64,000 nucleotides of DNA from Anaeromyces robustus (lineage: Eukaryota; Neocallimastigomycota; Neocallimastigomycetes; Neocallimastigales; Neocallimastigaceae): assembly GCA_002104895.1 (NCBI GenBank), contig MCFG01000258.1, positions 5,001-69,000 of the forward strand, in the 5' to 3' direction. Position 1 is the first letter of the stretch; every line of letters begins with the position of its first letter. A model generated the notes under the pieces. It was not told where the DNA came from. It ran no database searches and worked only from the letters and a program-made list of their open reading frames with translations. Below are positions 12,529-29,995 of the stretch, in pieces. The translations under genes and the position numbers were made by a program.

Positions 12529-14105
12529 ATGTTTATAAAAAAAACGACAGTTCAATATCTTCCAGTTTTACTGGTGTTTTTTTTAGTTATTTCATCTTTC
12601 ATTGATTATAATTTCAATTATATTTGTAAGTAATAATTAAAAAATATGTAACAAAAAAATTAAAAGAAAATAATGAATAATATATGAATTAAAACATTAT
12701 TTATAATTTTTTAATAATAATTAAAATTCATTTTTAATATTATGTATAATTTTTTATAAATCATAGGGTCATTGTTTTCGAAAGGAAATATAATTCAAGG
12801 ATTAATATATGTTTTAATATATCATGTATTCTTAGTATTTTTTTTATATAGTTATATTATGGTCACTTTTTCAGATCCAGGATATGCAACAAAAGTAAAA
12901 ATAAAAAATTTTATATACACATAAGATAATTTATTAATTGAAATTAAAAAATATATATATTTATATGTATTAAATTATTAAAATATATATAAAATTTAGA
13001 ACGAAAAAAAGAAATATATATATATATATTTTCATTAAATATATATTTTTATTAATTTTTAAAATTATAATAAAAAAATATATTTATTATTAATATTATA
13101 AAAAATATAAATTATAGGATGTAGTAAATGTATTAACTGCAAATGAATTAGAATCATTTTATACCACTCTAGAAGAAATTCCTGAATATAAAAAAATGAT
13201 TGAATCTACTTCTACAAATTCATCACAACCTTCAACAGGTGCTTTGTTAAAAGATGAAGAGCGTATTAACAATAAGAATAATTATTCAACTTCTACTTTA
13301 ACTATTGATAATCAAGATAAAAATGGTATTAACAGTCAATATGATATACCATTAAAGCCAATTCCCTCATCATCTCAAATTGATACACCAGTTGCAACAT
13401 CAAATGTGACATTAATTGAGGCATTAAATGAATCCTCTTCATACCCGAAACAAGAACGTGAATCAAATACCATTATACAAATTGATTATTTATCTAATGA
13501 TAACAATAATATAAGAAATGTTGTTTTTAATAGAAATAATAGTAAAAAAGATCAAATAAGTATTGATATTGATAATGATAATATTTTAGAAAGAAATTTA
13601 GAAAAATTAAATAATAATGAATCAATAAATGAAAGAGATGATCATGAATCTAGAAATGAAGAAGTTAATAATACTGTTTGTAAAAAGTGTTTTGGATTCA
13701 AACCAGAAAGGTAAATAATTAAATAAATACATATTATATAATATTAATTTAATTTAATTTATTTTATTATATTTTATTTTATTTTATTTTACTTTATTTT
13801 ATTTTATTTTATTTTATTTTATTTTATTTTATTTTATTTTATTTTATTTTATTTTATTTTATTTTATTTTATTTTATTTTATTTTATTTTATTTTATTTT
13901 ATATTTTACTCTAATATTTTATTTTATTTTATTTTATTTTATATTTTACTCTAAATTTTATATAATGTAATAATAAAACTTTTTATATAATTTAATAGAT
14001 GCCACCATTGTTCAGTTTGTAATAGGTAAATCATTATATAATAATTATAATATTTTATTTTATATTATCATTTAATAAGAAATTATTTTTTTATTTCTTT
14101 TCTTT

Positions 14106-14141
<36 letters not shown>

Positions 14142-15442
14142 GTAAAATCAGAACACTAATATTATATATATTATATTTTTTAAATATATATTTTTAAATA
14201 TAGATGTATCTTGAAAATGGATCAGTAAGGATAAAAAAAATTATTAACTACATATATATATTTTAGTATTGTTATAATAATATAAATATGTAATATAAAT
14301 ATAAACTAAAATATTTTAATTTTCAATTATTTAATAATAATTTTAATATAATAATTAGTCACTGTCCATGGTAAATATTATATAATATGCATAATAAATA
14401 AAATTACAATAATTATTATTAATTTCATTATTATTATGATATTATAATAGGATAAGTAATTGTGTCGGTTTAAAGAATTATAAATATTTCGTTCTTTTCT
14501 TATTTTATGGATCTATTTATATTTTATTCCAATGTATAACAATTGCTTTTTCATTAGTTTTAAATGTTAAAATTTCTAATCAAGTATGTTTATAAACATA
14601 AACATAAATAAATAAATAAATAAATTTTTAAACAATTAAGATATTTATTATATTTATTTTAAAAATATATTTAAATTTCTTTTAATGAAATATAATTTTA
14701 TATGATTAAAAAACATAGATATCAGACATTATTTTGTTTTTACCGGATTATCAAAAACTTTGGGTAATTCATATCTTTATATCTTTTGTATTAGGTGTAA
14801 CTATTACACTTATGTTTATAACTCATGTTACTCAAACTTTATTAAAAAATTCAACTACTCTGGAATTATTTGATGAACAAAGAAAAATTCGTGATTATCG
14901 TTTTAAACTTAAAAGAGAACGTGGTAAAAAAGAAATTGAAAAACTAGAAAATGAAATTGAAGAATTAGAAAATCAAATAGTAATATCACCAAATTCACCT
15001 GATACACCAGAAAAAAGAAAAGAACTTAAATTAAAGCAAAGTAAATTAGAAAAAAAAGTGAAAGATTTTAATAGTATTAAAAATCGTTCACCAAGATTTG
15101 AGTCATCCAGTCCTAGAAATATACCAAAAAGGATTTTACATAATCCTTATAATCTTGGTGCATTAAATAATTTCTATCAAGTATTTGGTAAAAATCCAAA
15201 ACTATGGTTTATTCCTGTTTATTCAAGGTAAAAATAAAATGAAGTAATAAAATTATAAATATATTAATATTATATATAATAAATGTAATGTCTTTATTTT
15301 AATATAATTTATATTAACTTTATAATTTAAAATAATAATAATAATAATAATAATAATTATTATTATTATTATATTTATATATATATATATTTATAGTGAG
15401 GGTGACGGATATCATTATCCAAAAATTGAATATCATGATTAA
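12529..15442 (+). CDS. DHHC-type protein S-palmitoyltransferase
   Basis: Nine exons, all in phase: 12529-12625, 12767-12894, 13118-13710, 13999-14025, 14204-14224, 14359-14370, 14451-14583, 14719-15227, 15397-15442; 521 residues. Two N-terminal membrane segments (about 8-27 and 42-65) lead to the DPG motif (SDPGYATK, about 68-75). A long Asn/Ser/Glu-rich loop (about 80-260) follows. The zinc-binding Cys-rich domain runs from CKKCFGFKPER through CHHCSVCNRCILKMD to HHCPWISNCVG, with the catalytic D288-H289-H290-C291. Two further membrane segments (about 303-330 and 345-372) are followed by the TTxE motif (TTLE), and the cytosolic tail is partly coiled coil. The enzyme transfers palmitate to cysteines of membrane proteins in endomembranes. 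Three micro-exons (27, 21 and 12 nt) carry the catalytic core, and the DHHC residues span the exon 5/6 junction. The long cytosolic loop between DPG and CRD is unusual. Confidence 0.92.
13760..13960. repeat. (TTTTA)n microsatellite in a DHHC-gene intron
   Basis: A pentanucleotide array with two small interruptions, inside the intron between exons 3 and 4 of the palmitoyltransferase gene. It is the same motif family as the arrays at 3979 and 63655. Confidence 0.9.
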
Positions 15443-16014
15443 AACAACTTAAATAGAAATATTGAAAAAAAAAATAAAAAAAAAAATAATAATAAAAATT
15501 ATAACTAATTTAATAATAACAAAAATAAATAAATATAAAAAATAAAAAAAAAAAAAAGTAATATAAATTAAAAACTAAAATTGAAATAATAGAGAATAAT
15601 ATATATAAATTAAGTAAATAAATTAGAATTTCCAAATAAACTAACTAATAAGAACTATTTAATATAAAAAAAATTTTTTTTTAAAAAAAAAAAACGTATA
15701 TAATTGATTATACTTATTATTTGAAGGTATGATATTAATTTAAGTATATTAAAAACATAGAAAAAATAAATTTTATAATCATTGTAAAAACAAAAACAAA
15801 AAAAATAAAAAATAAAATAAAAAATATAAAAAAATATAATAATAAGATAAATTAAATATTTACATACATAGTTTATTATTAAATATTATATCAAGTTTTA
15901 AATATAAATTATTTAATAATTTATAATGAAAAATAATATAAATATATAAATATTTTTATTTTCAAACATTTAAACATATATTATTAATTTAAAGTATTTA
16001 TTATAATATTATAA

Positions 16015-16045
<31 letters not shown>

Positions 16046-16438
16046 TTTTATTTTGTTTTTTTAATAAATAATTATTGTCAATTGTTATACTTAATTCAGA
16101 ATTTTTATTTATATTTTTATTTAATATATTTTATTTAATTTCATTTTATTATTATTTCATTTTTATTTTATTTTTATTTTATTTTTTTTTTATTTTTATT
16201 TCATTTATTTAAAAGAATTCTTAATATGTATGCTTTTTTTTTTTTTCTATATCATGTAAAAATAATAAAAAATTTTTTCAGTTTATTAGATAATTATATT
16301 AAAAAAAATTAAATATATAATATATAAATGATAATATTAAAATAAAATATAGTAATTCTAGTTTCTCTTTTTTTATGAAATAACTATAATATTTATAGTT
16401 GTTCTTATTTATATATATGTTTTTATTTATATTGTTTA
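15443..16438. other. Convergent intergenic region between DHHC and LIM-RapGAP genes
   Basis: Both flanking genes end here, so it should contain two 3' UTRs. The sequence is A/T with A-runs near 15470-15560 and an AT dinucleotide run near 16025. No gene is seen. Confidence 0.6.
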
Positions 16439-17527
16439 TTATTTGGCAGGTGGCGGAATAGAACCATGAGGTTTACCTTTTCCTAAATTACTTATTGATG
16501 TAAATAATGAACTTAAAGATTTTTTCTTATCAGCTGTTTTAATTAAAAATAATTATAATAATAATAAAAATAATGATAATAATATAAAGATTTAGTATAA
16601 GTATAGTGTTTAATACAATATCTTTATATAATAATAATATTAATAGTATTTACCATTATCTGATGAGACAGAAGTTTGAGATCTATATACTAATGTATTA
16701 AAATATAATATATATATATATAGTTATATAGTAGTTTTAGTATTTTAATATATATAATAAAATAGTATTAAAATAATATATATATTTTTTGATTAATTTA
16801 TTTATAATTTACTTTTTTGACATTGTTTAAGAGATTCACTTGAATCATATCGTTCTAATTTTGGATCACAACCATCATCATTATCATCATTTATGTTACT
16901 TGTACTTAATGTTTTTTTTAAATGTAAATTATTTTCATTATTTTCACCATCTTCTTCAATAATAGTAACAGTTGGTGTCATACTAGTAGTATTAAAAGTA
17001 CTTCTTTTTTCTATTTTTGCATTATTATCTGAATCAAGGGATCGTATAGTATTATTAGTTGGTGATTGAGAAATACCTCCTGCAGATGCCATATTACTTA
17101 ATGATACTGATGAATTAATAGTAGAAGGTTCATAATAATCTTTAACTAAATCTTCAATTAAGGCACCACGTGTTCTTAATTGAGGTTTAGAAAACTTTGG
17201 TGCTAAATAAGCCGCATTTTCACCATTAATACCTTTAGCTAATAAAAAGTGTCTTAATGCAGATGTATTATGGAATATACCTGAAGGAGGTAGTGGTGGT
17301 CCAAATATAGGTACATCTGTTTTTGATACTATAGTAACTCTATAACCTATACCTAAACTTTCTTCAGGTTGCAATGGTTGAACTACAATAAATATATGTA
17401 AAAATTGAGATAGTATTGTACCTGGATCAAATTTTGCTTCACTACCGTCCAAAAATATAAAGCAAACAATATCTTACAAAAAAGTAGGAAAAAAATATTA
17501 AAATAAAAAAAAAAATAAAAATTATAA

Positions 17528-17580
<53 letters not shown>

Positions 17581-20500
17581 GATTAATATTAATAAAAGAA
17601 TTAATGTTGCTTTTATATTATATATTTATATTATATATTATATATTATTATAATGTTTATTAATATTTTTTAATATATATAATACCATTTCCTATATGTC
17701 TTTTTCTTTGAATTTGTTGTGGATCATCTTTATCATATGGTAACATTGTAGATACATGGAATGTAACATCATAATCTCTCCACTATAAATTATTAAATAT
17801 AATATAAATATAAATTATTATTATTAAATATTCATAATATATATATATATAATTATACTTATATTTGTAAAAAAGCATTACTTTTGTTACTACAGTAGTA
17901 TCTCCTGTATTTCCATATTGAACATCTAATCCAGCTGCATATCCAGTATATCCTTTTAATTCTACAGTATCTCCAAGAATATCTAAAAATTCCTTAAATG
18001 CTGGACTTCCATTTTCTATTTTTTATAATAGTATCCATATATAGTATGTATATATTGGTTATTAGGTTTTATTTATTATTTTTTATTAAATACTTTAAAA
18101 TAGTTAAATAGTTATAATATTACCATTATTAAACATTTGCTCTTCAGTTGTTTGACCATCTTTTGCATATAAAATACCAAATTTATATTTTGATACACAC
18201 TTAAGTGTATACATAAAAAAAATATTAAAAGATATATATATTAAAAAAAAGACATATATATTAAAAATAAAGATTTATATATTATAAAAAAAGAAAAAAA
18301 GAAAAACATTTGTTTAATATATAGGATGAAAAAGATTATTTATAAATAATATATTACCTGAAATTCATCTAAATCCATTAATCTTTTCTGGAATACTTTA
18401 TCTTTTTCTTTTACTTTACATACAGCAGTAATATTTATTTCTGGATGAATAGCTTGTAATACTGATTTCCATGATGATGACGACCGAAGTTTTGCTTGTG
18501 ATCGTGCAGTTACTGATGGAATTAATACAATGATTTCTGGTGTCTTTTTTTGTCAATTTTATAAAAAAAAAATAATTATAAAAAAATATAAATATATCTT
18601 TCAATATATAATTACTTTTTTACTTTTTTCCTTTTTTCATATTAATATTTTAAAGAATAAAAGGAGAGAAATTTTATTTTTTATTTTATAATATTTTTAT
18701 TATATTTAATAATTACATCTTTAATTCTGACTATAGCTTGATATGCTGCGTTATCCTCACTTTTAGTATCAGATGATTGAATTTTCTTTAATTTTCTAAG
18801 AGATATAATAAATGGACCATTTATACATTGTTGATTACCTACATAATTTCTATGTTCTTTTTTTTTTTTTTGTTTTTGTAATTTTTAGATATTATTATAT
18901 TTTAATAAACTTATTATGTATATATTTGTATTTTATAATATTTGAAAATATCATCATTAAAAAAAAATAAAAATTTTACCTTGATCAACAAATGCATTTC
19001 TATATAATTTAGCATCTGCATTTACTCTATCTAGTGTACATTCAGCATATGAGAATACAACATCATCACTAATTGTTGTAATTTCTAATCTGAATGTATC
19101 TCTCAAAAAAACGTTTACCTATTATTAAATATTATATATATTATTTAATTTTTTTTTTCGGTTATAAAATCTCATAAGGAAAAAATATATAAATTTGTTT
19201 ATAAAAATAAATTTTATTACCTTTCTTTTGAATTGTTTATATTTAAACAACATAATTTGTGAATAATTAGTAATAATTTCACACTTTATATATAATATAA
19301 TATATATTAAAATATATAATTTTAATAAAAATTCATATAATAATTAATGATTTTTTATTATATTTTGCAATAATTTAGTTTTTAAAAAAATTTCAATTAT
19401 TTACAGCATTTATAAGTAAATTACTATATTCCTCTTGTGTTTGAACTTCAACTATATGTTGAAAACCTTCTTTTATTAATATATCTTCAATAGATGCTAA
19501 TAAATTAATAAATTTTGTTAATTTTATTGTATTAATTACTCCTCTTAATTTTATATATAATGAATTTAAAGAATCAATTAAAAATTTCAATGGAGATGCT
19601 ACAGATTCTATCAATGGTCTATTATTATTTAATTGAGTAGAAGTTTCACACCCATGTTTAATTTCACTACTATATTGTTCTATACATTTACAAACATCTT
19701 GTAATGATCTTGTATCGGGAATTTTTGTTTCAAAAGCAATGTTTAAATAATCTTGTAATGTCGTAGAAGTTAAATATTTTTTATAATGATTTTGTTTTTT
19801 TGAAGCAACAGCAAGTTTATCATATTTATAATCAGTCTTTTTTAATTTATTTATTTTTATTTATTTATTATAACAGTAAATAATAATGTTTTTTAATATA
19901 AAATTTATTATTATGGTAAAATAAAATAAATATAAATAAAAACTACTATCTATATTATTCTTTTATTATTATTATTATTTTTTATAATCTTATTTACCGA
20001 TGCCCGAATCCATAAAATATTTGATTTTGTTGAAACATTACCAGTAAAAGTATTAGAATTAAGTTTTTCAGAATTCTTTTTAAATATATTATTTATGCCA
20101 CCAATTATATTACTATTCTCTTTCTATTATTTTGGTAATAAAATATTAATAAATATATACATATATAATAAGGCAAAAAAAAATAAACAAATAAACAATT
20201 GATTTATTAATACAATAAAAAAGTAATAAAGAAATAACAAAATTATTTTTTATTTTATTTTTTGTGAATATTATCATATATTAAATATATCTTTTATATA
20301 TAAATCAATTTTTAATATATATTTAATTTTTACTTCTTTTGTCATAGGTTTAATTGATGAATCTATTGAATATTCTTCCAAAAATGATTCTATTGAACCA
20401 TCTGTACTAACTGTTTCATTCTTCCTCTCATAATAATTACTTATATATGAATCAATATTACGTAAAGTATCATCCATTTCTTTCTCACATTTATTTATAT

Positions 20501-21987
20501 CTTCATCTGTTAAATCTTGCTCTATTTCATTATTTTCATTTTCCTTTCTCGATTCGTCTTCATTTTCTTCTTTAATAATACAATCTTTAAATGAATCACT
20601 CTTTGTTAACTCTGAATTTTTAGCTTCTTTCATACTGCTAAAACTTGAATTCCTTGAATGATGTTTATTCATATATTCTGCATTTGTTTTTTCAAATTCA
20701 TTCCAATTTTCATCAATTTCATCCAATAATTTATTAATTTTTTCCATTTTTTCAACATGAGTGGAACCATCTTGATTTAATGGATTTTTCTTCTTTAACC
20801 TTAGTGAACTCGTTTTCGATAAGGATGCTCTAGTGTATAATATTTCACTGCTAGAATTATTATTTTGTTGAATTTCTTTTTTTAATATTTCAATTCTTTC
20901 TAATGTTGTAGGTGAAGATGAAAATGTTGGTGATTGTGGTGTTGTAGGTGCTGATTGTGAAAGATCATTTTTCTCAAATATATTTTTCAGCGAATACATA
21001 TTTTCCGACATTGGTGCTTTATCATTAGAATTATTAATTATATATAATATATTATAATTATATATAATTATTATTAATAAAATATATTATAGTTCAAATT
21101 ATTTTAATTGTTATAATTATTATTATTATCAATATTAAAATATATCATATTTATTCATTTTTTAGCAATAATATTTAAATATTAATAGTAAATATATATA
21201 TCTTACATTTAATATCACCTTCATACACCTTTTGTAAATTTTTATTGAATACTAAAGGTGGTGCTGTCTGATTTCTAGCATGCTTTAATGATGCAGGCAT
21301 AGTGGCACAATCATATCCATGTCTTAATGGTTCTGGGTTTTTGTCTAATTATAATATTTATTAATTTTATTATTGCTTTAATTTTTTTTTATTATTATTA
21401 ATAAAAAGTATATATAAAACAAGCAATTACCAATTGATGGTTTGTGAGCTTTACAATATATTTCTCCATTATAGGACTTTAAAAAAATTATAAAATTGTA
21501 TTAGATTATATTTTGTACATTTTTATTTGATTTAAAATTTTGAAATTAATTTATATATTATTTATTATAACTCTTATTACATTATATGAAGTAATTGTTA
21601 TCGGCCTTTTACAAACATTACATCGAAAACACTAATCAAATAAAAATTATAATTAATAAATATGTCTAATAATCATATACTGTTTATTTATATGTAATAT
21701 ATATTTTTTTCATATCAAAAATATTTACTCCTTTATGATATTCTCTCTCATCAACTACCATTAATTCAGTAGCATATCTATTAATTAATATTTAATATTA
21801 TTAAAAGTTTATTAAAAGTAATTTATCAAAAGTATTATTGTATATAATATATAAGATTTTCATTTTTTTCGTAAATATAAAATAATATAAATATATGTTT
21901 TTTTTTTTTATATAAATTCAATCTGTCAATTAGTACTTACACAGCTTTTGAACATATACAACATACTCCATTTCCATTTGATGCCAT
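16439..21987 (-). CDS. LIM domain - RapGAP domain protein (GTPase-activating protein for a Rap/Ras-like GTPase)
   Basis: Eighteen exons in phase: 21987-21941, 21777-21729, 21631-21581, 21476-21431, 21344-21207, 21016-20334, 20123-19998, 19836-19405, 19283-19221, 19118-18980, 18856-18717, 18543-18358, 18199-18124, 18015-17882, 17782-17686, 17472-16813, 16689-16654, 16533-16439; 1065 residues. A complete LIM zinc finger opens the protein (C9, C12, H30, C33, C36, C39, C57, H60), spread over four small exons. A Ser/Asn/Glu-rich linker and a helical region (about 350-545) follow. The RapGAP domain (about 700-915) reads YKFGILYAKDGQTTEEQMF, VSTMLPYDKDDPQQIQRKR and HIGNDIVCFIFLDGS, then FDPGTILSQFLHIFIVVQP. 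The Asn of IGND (about N802) is the catalytic Asn thumb of this family. The domain speeds GTP hydrolysis on Rap-type GTPases; the LIM finger probably targets it to partners, perhaps actin-associated. The tail is Ser-rich and probably disordered. Confidence 0.88.
17529..17581. repeat. (AAT)n microsatellite in a LIM-RapGAP intron
   Basis: A trinucleotide array in the intron between exons 15 and 16 of the LIM-RapGAP gene. Confidence 0.9.
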
Positions 21988-23619
21988 TTTATATTAATAT
22001 TTATATAATTATATATATATTTGGATTTCTGTTTTATTCTCCTTCTTTCTATATTATTTTTATTATTAATATATTAATATTTATATTATTATTGTTATTA
22101 TTATTATTATTATTATTATTTATTATTATTACTGCTTTTTTTATAATTATTATTATTGTTATTGCTTTTTTTATGATTATTATTAATTCTAATTATTATT
22201 ATAATTATTAGAATATAAGGGAAATATACATATATACATATATATATATATTTTTTAAATATAAATTAATATTTATATTGCTGATAGTTATTAGTAATAA
22301 CAGTATTCGATATAATTTTATATAATTTTAAAAATTTATTGTAATCCTTATCATTAATAAATAAAAAATATACAATATATTACTAACTTTTATATGAATA
22401 TATGTTGAAAACTTGTCTATATTATATTCAACATATAACCTATCTTTTTTTTTTTTTTTTTTTTATTTTTATTATTATTATTATTATTATTTTTTCTATT
22501 GTGTATATACAAATTTTAAGAATATTTGTAAAATACAATATATGAATTTATATATTAAATTATATTGATTTCATAATTCTATTATATTATCAATTGTCTT
22601 TAATGAAGATTTTTGATATTTTATATTATAAAAAAAGATATTATAGATATATATAGATATAAAAAAATAATAATAAAATATATATATTAGATTATTTACT
22701 ATATTATTTAAATATTGCAATTAATTATAATATAATTATTTACTGAATAATTAATAGTAATGCTATAAGTTTTATATATGTTTTAAATAATTCATAATGA
22801 AAAGATATTTTAATTACTTTCTAAATTATTAGTCATGACAAATATATAATTCATAATTCGTATATATAATAAAAAAATGTTTTTTTTTTAAAAAAAATAT
22901 ATATATATGTATATAAAAACTTTTTAATTCAAATACAATTAAAAATTATTTTTCTATATATATAATAAATAAATTATTTATAAAAATATTTAATAATGTT
23001 TTAATAAATTCTATTAATATTTTTTTTATTTTATTATATTTTAATGCTTTTTTATTTTTTAATTTTTTATATTCTTTTGTATTTTTTTCTTATTTAATAA
23101 ACCCTAATATGATAAGAATATTTTATTAATATAATATATATAATAATTTTTATTTCAAATTAACATATTATAATTGTTAACTTAATTATTAAATATAATA
23201 AAATTACATAAATAATATATAATAATATTTTATTTATTATTAAAATGTTAATATTATATATTTATTGAGTAATTTTTTTTAAAAAAAATTCACTCAATGA
23301 ATTACCATTTATCTATATATAATAAATTCAAATGTTTTATTTTTAAATAATTTTTAAAAGTTTAAAGTTTTAAAATAATGGATTTCTTTTAAACTTTAAT
23401 ATATAAAATAAAATATATTATCAAATACTATCTAATAGATGTATTATGTCTAATAGATGTATTATGTATTTATTTAAAGTTTAAAATTTAGTACCATAAT
23501 ACTAATAAAATTAATATTAAGATAAAATTCTAAAATATAATATATTCAAAAGCAACTATACTTTAAATAACTTTTAATAAAAAATAATGTTAAAAGTTTA
23601 TATGTTAAAAATATCAATG

Positions 23620-23650
<31 letters not shown>

Positions 23651-24116
23651 AAAGAAAAATAAATAAATAAAATTAAATAAGAAAAAATATTTAAACTTTT
23701 ATTATAATTTTAAATGCTTTTTATTATTAAAATTTTAACAATAAAAAAAGTAATTTAAAAATAATAGATTTTAAATTTTTGGAAGATATTTAAATTTTTA
23801 AATTTTTCTAATTTTATTATTTAATTACTATAATAATACTATATATAATTTTTATTTGATTAATGATCATAATAATATTTTTATTATAATACTTTTAATA
23901 AATAAAAAATCATTTTAAATATAATATTTTTTATAAAGAATATAATGAATTATATATATATATATTATTACATATAATTTAATTTTTTAAATATAATATG
24001 TTTCATTTATTTATTTAAAATTTATATATATATTGGTATATTAAAAAAAAAATATTTAATATATACAATTTCATATATATATTTATAAATATAATGATAA
24101 ATATTGTTTGGATTAA
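21988..24116. other. Intergenic: LIM-RapGAP promoter side and F-box gene 3' side
   Basis: No gene is supported. The open frame at 21948-22211 overlaps the LIM-RapGAP first exon on the other strand and is an ATT-repeat artefact. Contents are ATT and T tracts near 22080-22210 and 22445-22495, an 18-bp tandem duplication at 23431-23466 and an A-homopolymer near 23620-23648. Confidence 0.6.
23431..23466. repeat. Perfect 18-bp tandem duplication
   Basis: The unit TCTAATAGATGTATTATG occurs twice head to tail with no mismatch, in noncoding sequence. It looks like a recent slippage or duplication event. Confidence 0.85.
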
Positions 24117-28786
<4,670 letters not shown>

Positions 28787-29575
28787 AATAAAATTTATTT
28801 ATAATTATAATTAGAACAGTTACTATTATTATTATTATTATTATATCCTTATATATTTATTAAAATAATATTAATTATATACAACTATGATAATAATCAT
28901 ATATAATAAACATCTTCATTAATTAAGATTATATATTATATAACAATTTTTTTTTTTATCTTATCTTTATTTTTTTTTTTTTTTCTTTCATTTATATAAT
29001 TTAAGATTTTATAATTTTTTTTGTTATGATATGTATTTTTATTATTTATAAAAAAAAATTTAAAAATAAATTCTATTTATTAAAAAAAATTGTTTTTAAA
29101 ATATTTTAAAATTTAATTATACGGAAATTTTATAATAAATTATAATTTATCAATATAAATTATCAATATATAATTTTTATATTAAATTCAATTTTTTTAT
29201 ACACCTAATGAATAAAATAAAAATCAAATAATACTATTCATTAGATATATTAAATGAATTAATTATAAAATGTAATAATGTTTTATATAAAAAATTATTA
29301 GTTTGTTGAAAAGTATTAAAAAATTAATTATTAAAATTTAAAAAAGAATTATTAGTTAGTTAAAAACAGTTATTCAATTAAAAAAAAATTAATTTAATCA
29401 ATAAAACTAAAACTTAAATTTATTTCTATTTCAATATATAATTGAAGATTATAATTAAGAAGATTTAAATATCTATTCCTTAATTTTTTATGTAATTTAT
29501 AAAGTAAGGTTGATAAAATTCCAGGAAAATTACATATAAAAATTCTAATCAAAAATGAAAATAGTGAATCCATAA

Positions 29576-29995
29576 AATCATATAATACTTATAGGTTCTA
29601 ATAGAACCTATAAGTATTATATTAAAAAGGATAAACCTGAATTAATTGAAAAAATTAACACAAGTATATGGACTATTCTTAACAGTAATACAGAAAATGA
29701 TTTTAATCTTAATTATATGAAAAACATCATAGGAATTATTCAAATATTTAAAATATTTATTGAAACTAGTGCAATTGATGTTCTTGACTTACAAACCTTC
29801 AATTTATATTCTTCTGACCATTGAACAAAAAATAAGTTTACCCATAAATTTTACCTATATTCTCTTGTAACAGTATTATCTTTAGATATGAAAAATAAAA
29901 ATATATGGCTTCATACTAGAGGACTATGTAAGTTTGGATGATCAGAGATAGGTATTGAAAATGATATTAAAGATACAATCGATAGAATAAAATAA
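29576..29995 (+). pseudogene. Decayed open frame of 140 codons with two in-frame TGA codons
   Basis: One frame runs from just after a TAA at 29573 to a TAA at 29993-29995. It is interrupted only by TGA at 29822-29824 and 29939-29941. Its base composition and mixed codon use (Trp, Cys, Gly, Asp, Thr present) stand out from the A/T noise around it. The product (KDKPELIEKINTSIWTILNS and so on) is not recognised. Both TGA codons read sensibly as former Trp (TGG to TGA, a G-to-A change), so a degraded gene fragment is the simplest view. A short opposing frame of about 57 codons runs leftward on the minus strand from the adjacent palindrome. Confidence 0.45.
29580..29622. repeat. Perfect palindrome, 21-bp arms, 1-nt centre
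   Basis: Arms 29580-29600 and 29602-29622 are exact reverse complements around one A; each contains ACTTATAGGTTCTA or its complement. The left half of the decayed frame lies inside it. It could be a fold-back end of a mobile or plasmid-like element, or a cruciform. Confidence 0.9.

Noticed and set aside
13196-13714. A separate 172-residue gene
   Set aside because: It is exon 3 of the DHHC gene; splice phases join it to exons with the DPG and DHHC motifs.
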